Of a DNA stretch of 47,487 nt, positions 42,601-47,487 are shown piece after piece; within the stretch, counting starts at the first letter, position 1; each line of letters opens with the position of its first letter. The notes beneath the pieces were generated by a model. It saw only the letters and a program-made list of their open reading frames with translations, ran no database searches and was not told where the DNA came from. The stretch comes from Bacteroides sp. 224 (GTDB lineage Bacteria; Bacteroidota; Bacteroidia; Bacteroidales; Bacteroidaceae), in NCBI RefSeq assembly GCF_010500995.1, contig NZ_QVMK01000020.1, positions 1 to 47,487 on the forward strand, read 5' to 3'. A program made the translations under genes and the position numbers.

Positions 42601-43611
42601 GAAGCCTTCTATCAGGTAAAAGATAAGGATAAGAAATCTTCTATCACAGGTACAGGCATCGGGCTGGCATTCTCCAAATCGTTAGTGGAAGGATTGAATG
42701 GAAAACTAAGCTTGGGTGAAAGTGTGTGGGGAGGATCGGTATTTACGCTGACCCTTCCGTTGGAAGAGGTGAAAGCTTTGTCCGAAGAGAAAGATGTTCA
42801 GGAAGAAATTATACAAGACATCTCTTCTGAAGAGGTGGCAGATCATTTTGCGTTGGATAAGCGTAAATTCTGCGTATTATTAGTAGAAGACAATATAGAC
42901 CTTCTGAACCTGACTCAAGAATCTCTTAGTGAATGGTTTCATATTCTGAAAGCCTCTAATGGCAACGAAGCACTAGAAGTACTTGCCGAAGAAAGCCCGG
43001 ACATTATTGTAAGTGATGTGATGATGCCCGATATGGATGGTATGGAACTTTGCAGAAGAGTAAAGTCGGATATCAATACCTCTCACATTCCGGTTATTCT
43101 GTTGACTGCCAAAACAAATATCGAAGCCAAATCCGAGGGCTTTGAGAATGGGGCAGATGCTTATTTGGAGAAGCCATTCTCTATCAGGCAGCTTCGTGGG
43201 CAGATAGAGAATCTGTTGAAACTACGTCAGGCTTATTATAAACTAATGATTAATTTGGGCATAGCGCCTAAAACAGAGGTTCAGGATATTATATCACAAA
43301 AAGACTATGAATTTATAAACAGTATGAAGGAGGCTATTCTGGAACAAATGTCGGATGATAGCTTTTCCATAGAGCAACTGGCAGAATCTCTGAACATGAG
43401 TCGTTCTAACTTTTACCGAAAAGTGAAAGCATTAACAGGAATGCCCCCCATTGATTATCTTAAAACAGTTCGGCTGTATAAGGCTGCCGAACTGCTACAA
43501 CAGGGAGTCCGTATTCAGGATATATGTGGGAAAGTAGGATTTAGTTCCACCTCTTATTTTACTAAATGCTTTAAGGCGGAGTTTGGGGTATCTCCTAAGG
43601 AATATAAATAA
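39628..43611 (+). CDS. Hybrid two-component system regulator 2 (HTCS)
   Basis: A 1327-residue HTCS with the same order as HTCS 1: signal peptide (MRILKYLSVIFFLFCYTQLCA), Reg_prop propeller repeats (DSYGFIWFATADGLNCYNG; NLWIGTEDGLYEYD), Y_Y_Y domain near 700-780, a transmembrane helix (GIAYFLYIIIFLAFIAYLAW), HisKA (FINLVHEIRTPLSLI), ATPase (LLSNAVKHAKN, DDGLGIPP, GTGIGLAFSKS), receiver (VLLVEDNIDLL; IVSDVMMPDMDG) and AraC-type DNA-binding region. The propeller domain diverges from HTCS 1, so the ligand is probably different. Ends 18 bases from the convergent MG2-like gene. Confidence 0.95.
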   Translation: MRILKYLSVIFFLFCYTQLCAHSFTICKPYQIEDGLSHNTVWHSIQDSYGFIWFATADGLNCYNGKTNKVYRNELNNPFSIESNYIRTLFELDNRNIWVGTGRGIYLYERKKDHFVYFDKRTEFGVSISSEISKIYRAPDGQLWIGTLGQGLFIYNPRTEELVQNSSQSGFICDIVGQSTGVIYIATMQDGLFSFDSRGKFLKKHTLIQDAGEKEEPKLTCLLNMGKNLWIGTNGKQLLKYNTENGSIESILVNSKGMKTIQSLMEYNANNLWIGTEDGLYEYDLSQKKVTELKHKNMSDTSVNFMMKDAESGVWILTSLGGANYIPKSTKRFYLFSPDYQDGSGASGKVVNTFCEDPSGNIWLGTRKGLYYFNTETYQLSHFPLQQNRNKNYDVRTLCLEGNKLWIGTYGAGLFVMNLHTKGIKHYIHSKDTPNTICSDDVLAVYQARSGTVYIGTSWGLCHYNHAEDNFMTISSVSMMVSVVDLHEDKLGRLWIATSNSGVFRQDFPRGDWIAFQHEVDNLSSIISNSISTLFEDSEGRMWFGTNGRGVCYFDNETGSFVDFDPKNNLIPNKVIDAIQEDETGNFWISGNAGLVKIHPKEKQTPREFTQSDGIQGNQFNFRSSLKASNGYLFFGGINGFNMFKPETFTDNDFIPPVYVIDISFPYLDDEKAGKDRIQTEAPLYMSRRVTLPYEQNSFSLTFASLSYEAPDNNRYSYILHGIDKDWIQNTEKNTVSYTDLPPGKYELEVLGSNNDYLWNEESTKLTIIITPPWWRSGIAYFLYIIIFLAFIAYLAWWWNAYIRKKYRRRMKDFQVTKEKEIYQSKINFFINLVHEIRTPLSLIKLPLEKLHEVQTNAAGSKYLSVIDKNVNYLLDIVNQLLDFQKMENGNVSFVCRPCNMNLLTEQIVAQFATLAELKGIDIQTVLPAKELTAVTDMDKIYKVLVNLLSNAVKHAKNRIEIKLFVAGADLYISVSDDGLGIPPAERDKVFEAFYQVKDKDKKSSITGTGIGLAFSKSLVEGLNGKLSLGESVWGGSVFTLTLPLEEVKALSEEKDVQEEIIQDISSEEVADHFALDKRKFCVLLVEDNIDLLNLTQESLSEWFHILKASNGNEALEVLAEESPDIIVSDVMMPDMDGMELCRRVKSDINTSHIPVILLTAKTNIEAKSEGFENGADAYLEKPFSIRQLRGQIENLLKLRQAYYKLMINLGIAPKTEVQDIISQKDYEFINSMKEAILEQMSDDSFSIEQLAESLNMSRSNFYRKVKALTGMPPIDYLKTVRLYKAAELLQQGVRIQDICGKVGFSSTSYFTKCFKAEFGVSPKEYK

Positions 43612-43629
43612 TAGGGGGTGGGAGATTAG

Positions 43630-46269
43630 TTACTTAACCATTACTCCCATTTCCCCTTCAACCGTCAGCGTTTCCGCCTGAACAGACATCCCGGTAAAAT
43701 TATTATTATTGTAAAATTTCACCGATGCTTTACCCGAAGCATCGGTTTGTACATTTGGTGCCCAAAAGATAGTACGGCGATGATCATTTCCTGAAGGCAG
43801 AGAAGTGTCTGCATAATCGGGGCTGTAGAACTCAGCAGGTTGACTATATCCGTGAATAAGCGTACGGCGAGTTCCTCGGGCGGGTTTATACTTTTTATAG
43901 AAGTCTTCTGCTCCCGGAACTGTCTTTATCAGAAAAATCACTTGATCTCTATGATCTTTGGGCTTTTTATTCGAATCTTGAGCTGTTTGTTCATTGGAAC
44001 TTTCTGCTGCATCAGATTCGTTGGAGATACGATTTGCTTTCGTCCAATCGGAATGTGCTCCTTCTGCTTCTATATCCGAAATCATTTCTGTGGGGAGTTT
44101 ATGAATCACCATCGGATCGTCATAAATGATTAACGACTGTATAGGGTCCACTTCTTTTAGTACCAGATTCTTCGTTACATGATCGGCATACGCTTTTCCG
44201 TTAATAATAAAAACAACAGGTCTGTTCTTATAATAAATTTCACTTGGTTCATCCGGGTCGATAGAACCTGTTCTTGTATTCAAGGCTCCGGCAATAATTC
44301 TTACATAAGGATTCATCTCTTCCAGAAAATGGCTGAGTGTGATAAAATCTTCTCCTTTATCGCGATGATCATCTAATATTTGTTGAACGTTGTAGTAAGC
44401 ATCTATCATGACTTCATCTATTGTTGTTTTTCTTCTTCGTTTTTTTGCTTTTACTACTACCGATTCAAGTAACTCTGTTTCTTGAGATAACTTTTTCAGG
44501 TACTCTTCTTCCAGAGCTGTGGGAGCGGCAAGAGAGAGGGTGTCCCATTGAGGGTTTAGCTCTTCTGCGTAAAAAGATCGAATGGGTGGATAAAAAGTAC
44601 GATCCAGCATGATGTGGGTGTCTTTTCTATTTCCTTTTAAGTTCTTAGTTTGCAGGAGGGTGGGTCTGATGCCTTCCAACCCTTCCAAGGGGATGGTGAA
44701 AGCTCCTAAGGTGTCGGTCATGGTAGCGCCTATCCAAGTGGAAGAATCATTCTGGATGAGTACACTCAGTTCCATGTTTCCTTTTTCTTTCTTCCTGAAT
44801 AAAGATCTAAGCTCTCCTTTTAAGTTCAGTGTTTGTTCCGGAAGGTATTTAATTTCGAAAGGTTCCACTCCAATGGTTTGTTGCAGGTTGTATTTTCTCC
44901 ATCCTTGTACCAATAGTAGTAACTCGAGTGCCTCCTTTTGTTTTCGCGAATCCGATTTAAAGTAATAACCGGGATTATGGATATATCCTTTCAATTCGGA
45001 AGAAAGAAGGAGATTGGTTTGAATATTATCCCCTTCGAATAATAAATCAGAGCTCTTTGTATCCTTAACAGACAAAGAAAAAGCAGTTGCTAAGGGGCTT
45101 CCGTCTGACTTGTTTACCTGAAAATTTAATTCAACCGGGTCTATAGGATTATAAGCCTTCTTTAGTCCTTCTACAGCTATTTGTATGGAAGAATTTGGAG
45201 AAACGAAAAATAATCGTTCCGCTACAATTGCTCCCTGTTTGTTTATCAGCGTTAATCGGGATACACCCGCAGGAAGCTCCTTGGTTTTAAACCGTACTAA
45301 TTGAGAGGGCGCATTCTCGGCTAATTCTTTGAATGCATAAGGTGTATTTCCGGAAAAAACAAAGAGCCCCAAAGTATCTTGCAGTAAGGAGATGCTTTTA
45401 TTAATTTGTACATTTAGTTGCCCGTCTCTATGTGTTGCCTTCATCGTATATCCTGTTGGTAATGCTTCCGGAAGCGTAAAAGAATGTTCTTTCTTACCTT
45501 GTTTTACTTTTACTGTAGCCGCTTTATTTGTAGGAGTGTATATAAAACTCCCCATTCCGTCGTGTGCTGTTGTAGCTTCGCTTACCAATTCTCCATCGGG
45601 CGAATAGAGTGAGATTTCCACCAGTGAGTCTATTGGGTTGAAAACTTTAAATGCCACTTTAGATTGAATACCTTGCACTAAATGCCCTCCTTCTGGGAAA
45701 AACTGAATATTGAACTTATTGTTTTTCTCTTCCGGACGTTGTTTCATCAACTTATTCAAACGGTATTTATTGATTGTCTTATCATACTCGCCGGGTATTT
45801 GAGGCTTTTTGTATAATGGAAAAACACGAGAGAAGTAGATATCATCTCCGAAATTCAACATCCACTTTGTGTATGCCCGGATTTCGTAGTAGCCCGGCAT
45901 AAAGCTGTTTTTGAGTTCAAACTGTCCGTGTCCGGTTCCGTTTTCAATTTGTATAATCTGTTTGTCTGTAAGTACGCCAACCTGGTCCCATAGCTCTACA
46001 TAGAGAACTTTACTGAGAACGCTTGGTATGTTATGTTCTGTGAACGAGACGTATGCCTTATACCAAAGAGTTTCGCCCATGAAATAGCTATTGTTATCTA
46101 AGTGAAGATATACTTTCTCGGTAGGATAACTTTGGGAAAAAGAGGTGGCATATTCCGTATATTCGGAAAAATTGCGAGGTGTAGCAGAGTTTTGTGCATG
46201 CATATAGCAAATGCAAAGAAGAAATACAATGAATGTAGTGTATCTTTTTAAGCTAAACAGATGTTTCAT
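43630..46269 (-). CDS. MG2-domain / TonB plug-like surface protein
   Basis: An 879-residue exported protein. Signal peptide: residues about 1-25 (HLFSLKRYTTFIVFLLCICY). Residues about 50-150 have the alpha-2-macroglobulin MG2-type pattern (TEKVYLHLDNNSYFMGETLWYKAYV, PGYYEIRAYTKWMLNFGDDI). Near 615-740 comes a plug-like region (SVVVKAKKRRRKTTIDEVMID; PVVFIINGKAY), and the C terminus is beta-rich (APNVQTDASGKASVKFYNNN). It has no barrel, so it is not a full TonB receptor. Function unknown; such proteins accompany carbohydrate loci. It overlaps the upstream GH43 gene by four bases (ATGA), hence co-translation. Confidence 0.85.
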   Translation of the reverse strand: MKHLFSLKRYTTFIVFLLCICYMHAQNSATPRNFSEYTEYATSFSQSYPTEKVYLHLDNNSYFMGETLWYKAYVSFTEHNIPSVLSKVLYVELWDQVGVLTDKQIIQIENGTGHGQFELKNSFMPGYYEIRAYTKWMLNFGDDIYFSRVFPLYKKPQIPGEYDKTINKYRLNKLMKQRPEEKNNKFNIQFFPEGGHLVQGIQSKVAFKVFNPIDSLVEISLYSPDGELVSEATTAHDGMGSFIYTPTNKAATVKVKQGKKEHSFTLPEALPTGYTMKATHRDGQLNVQINKSISLLQDTLGLFVFSGNTPYAFKELAENAPSQLVRFKTKELPAGVSRLTLINKQGAIVAERLFFVSPNSSIQIAVEGLKKAYNPIDPVELNFQVNKSDGSPLATAFSLSVKDTKSSDLLFEGDNIQTNLLLSSELKGYIHNPGYYFKSDSRKQKEALELLLLVQGWRKYNLQQTIGVEPFEIKYLPEQTLNLKGELRSLFRKKEKGNMELSVLIQNDSSTWIGATMTDTLGAFTIPLEGLEGIRPTLLQTKNLKGNRKDTHIMLDRTFYPPIRSFYAEELNPQWDTLSLAAPTALEEEYLKKLSQETELLESVVVKAKKRRRKTTIDEVMIDAYYNVQQILDDHRDKGEDFITLSHFLEEMNPYVRIIAGALNTRTGSIDPDEPSEIYYKNRPVVFIINGKAYADHVTKNLVLKEVDPIQSLIIYDDPMVIHKLPTEMISDIEAEGAHSDWTKANRISNESDAAESSNEQTAQDSNKKPKDHRDQVIFLIKTVPGAEDFYKKYKPARGTRRTLIHGYSQPAEFYSPDYADTSLPSGNDHRRTIFWAPNVQTDASGKASVKFYNNNNFTGMSVQAETLTVEGEMGVMVK

Positions 46270-47219
46270 GGTAGTAAGGTTGGAATGATAACAGAATCGG
46301 AAATTTTAAATGTATATTCTTTCTTTTTTTTCTTCTCAAAGCTGTAAGGCGCAATGTACGTACGGCGCGGAGAAACTTTATCATTGCTATAATGAGAATG
46401 ATATATGATATACTTTTCTCCTTTTTGGGTAGTTAGTAAAGCGTGGTGCCCTGTTCCCTTAGCACCTGCATGATTATTGAGTATAGGATTGTAATCTGAT
46501 TTTTTCCACGGACCATAAGGAGAGTTGGCAACGGCAACCCCTACGGCATAATCCGGACTTTGAAAATGATTGCAACTGTACGTCAGGTAATATTTTCCTT
46601 TGTGTTTTATAACGAAAGGTCCTTCTGATACACAAGCACTTGGTTGGGAGGATGTCCATTCCCAGGTTCTTCTTTCCGAACGTAAACAGAGGGTCATGGT
46701 TTCGGGTTTAATTGTTTTCAGATCCTTGGTAAGTTCCGCCATCCAGATAACATTTCCGTGCTGAAAGCGTACCCAATATATATAAGGTGTACCATCATCA
46801 TCAATAAATAGATGGTTGTCGATGCCTTTTTCTTCCATATACGGTTCTTTACTTTCTTGTTTAAAGGGACCAATAGGAGAGTCGGAAAAGGCAATAGCAA
46901 TATGTTCATCGACACTGTAGGCCATTGCAAATTTTCCGTGGGTGCGGTACACTTCGGGTGCCCAGAACCGGCTGTTACCCCATGAATCTTTTTTATGTAA
47001 AGCAAGTCCTTCGGTAGCTCCGCAAGGCCCTTCCCATTCTTTCAGATTGGTGGATTTATAAACTACAATGCCATTGGGAGATTGGGTTCCGTATAAATAG
47101 AAGGTTCCGTTTTCTTCCAGAATATAAGGATCGGCTACGGTTAGTTGGTTGCTTTGAGCAGATGCAGTGAGTGCATATAGGCAAAGTACAGCCCATCCTA
47201 TCAGCTTTTTAATTTTCAT
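46266..47219 (-). CDS. Glycoside hydrolase family 43 protein
   Basis: A 317-residue exported enzyme with a five-bladed propeller fold. Signal peptide: MKIKKLIGWAVLCLYALTASA. The catalytic aspartate lies in LTVADPYILEENGTFYLYGT, the pKa-modulating aspartate in IDNHLFIDDDGTPYIYWV and the acid glutamate in CVSEGPFVIKHKGKYYLTYS. Family 43 enzymes act on arabinose, xylose or galactose linkages; the specificity cannot be read here. Transcription from the -7 element at 47270-47277. It leads the MG2-like gene and, with GH2 and HTCS genes, suggests plant-type glycan use. Confidence 0.93.
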   Translation of the reverse strand: MKIKKLIGWAVLCLYALTASAQSNQLTVADPYILEENGTFYLYGTQSPNGIVVYKSTNLKEWEGPCGATEGLALHKKDSWGNSRFWAPEVYRTHGKFAMAYSVDEHIAIAFSDSPIGPFKQESKEPYMEEKGIDNHLFIDDDGTPYIYWVRFQHGNVIWMAELTKDLKTIKPETMTLCLRSERRTWEWTSSQPSACVSEGPFVIKHKGKYYLTYSCNHFQSPDYAVGVAVANSPYGPWKKSDYNPILNNHAGAKGTGHHALLTTQKGEKYIIYHSHYSNDKVSPRRTYIAPYSFEKKKKKEYTFKISDSVIIPTLLP

Positions 47220-47269
47220 GGTATTATTTGTTTAGTAGTGTATTTGTTTCGGGATGAATCCCAGTGGCA

Positions 47270-47277
47270 CAAAAATA
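47270..47277 (-). promoter_or_regulatory. -7 element of the GH43 operon
   Basis: Minus-strand TATTTTTG matches TAnnTTTG, 50 bases before the ATG at 47219. The leader contains a short GGGAT/ATCCC inverted repeat (47251-47262). Confidence 0.6.
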
Positions 47278-47431
47278 ATGATTCTTTGTGGGAATGTGGG
47301 TTAGTGTGGAATAAAAAGAGTAATAAAATCCTTTTCGGGGGTTTTAATCTGGATTAGTTATACTTTGGAAGGAATGGTTGGCGCGAATCTGTCTTTTTGT
47401 AGATATGGTTGACTCTTTAACGACTCAACCA

Positions 47432-47487
47432 ATGAAAGAAAAGAAGTCCAACGATGCTCACGCTTTTCATTTTCGGATTCGTGAGAT
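47432..47487 (+). CDS. Possible start of a gene cut by the window end
   Basis: An ATG at 47432 (in frame with another at 47405) opens a frame that runs without stop to the window edge, reading MKEKKSNDAHAFHFRIRE. It has no signal peptide. Only 18 codons are visible, no clear promoter is seen, so it may not be a gene. Divergent from GH43. Confidence 0.25.
   Translation, partial: MKEKKSNDAHAFHFRIRE

Overview
The window looks like a chromosomal segment of a Bacteroidales bacterium, most likely Bacteroides or a close relative. Reasons: many starts are preceded by the Bacteroidetes -7 promoter element TAnnTTTG; Shine-Dalgarno sequences are mostly absent; and there are two hybrid two-component systems (HTCS), an HcpR/Crp-Fnr plus NrfHA nitrite-respiration locus, and several families typical of Bacteroidales (DUF4348, DUF3127, DUF4494, DUF2721, DUF4369-like). 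The DNA is AT-rich. No rRNA, tRNA, IS element, phage gene or CRISPR was seen.

Layout. Positions 1-7.6 kb hold housekeeping and small conserved genes: an AlbA_2/Schlafen-type protein, an Hc1-like mini-histone, kbl with a DUF2721 gene, a DUF4348 lipoprotein followed by murB and a metallo-beta-lactamase-fold hydrolase, an anchored envelope protein and a DUF3127 protein. Positions 7.7-12.6 kb are a dnaN - DnaQ-like exonuclease - coaBC - recN operon. Positions 12.7-16.6 kb carry a large DUF6493-like helical-repeat protein and a thioredoxin-fold lipid/periplasmic protein with a CxxS motif. Positions 17-25 kb hold rlmB, a TPR protein with a degenerate trypsin-like domain, ridA, folC, phoH, a dihydroorotate-dehydrogenase-like protein, a YggS-type PLP protein and DUF4494. 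Positions 25-32 kb form an anaerobic respiration locus: two Crp/Fnr regulators, a ferredoxin-type protein, nrfH, nrfA and the system II cytochrome c assembly genes resB and ccsA. Positions 32-47 kb form a carbohydrate-utilisation region: GH2, two divergent HTCS regulators, an MG2/plug-like surface protein and GH43. No susC/susD pair is inside the window.

Most interesting structure. (1) Three intergenic arrays, unrelated in sequence, share the same architecture: palindromic cores of about 10-14 bp repeated exactly every 22 bp (about two helical turns), with variable spacers. (2) A second repeat class, tandem heptamer-like units often in head-to-head inverted arrangement, fills intergenic gaps and begins within a few bases of stop codons (dnaN, phoH, nrfH, nrfA; it overlaps the yggS stop). 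After dnaN and nrfA the 20 bases starting at the stop codon are identical. (3) Two 22-bp operators of one family, AAGYGTAAY-N4-RTTACRCTT, lie near -41 of the ferredoxin and nrfHA promoters and bracket a Crp/Fnr gene, predicting a compact class II-activated nitrite regulon; the second Crp/Fnr gene has a different palindrome over its own start region, predicting autorepression. All functional statements are from reading the sequence; no database search was run.
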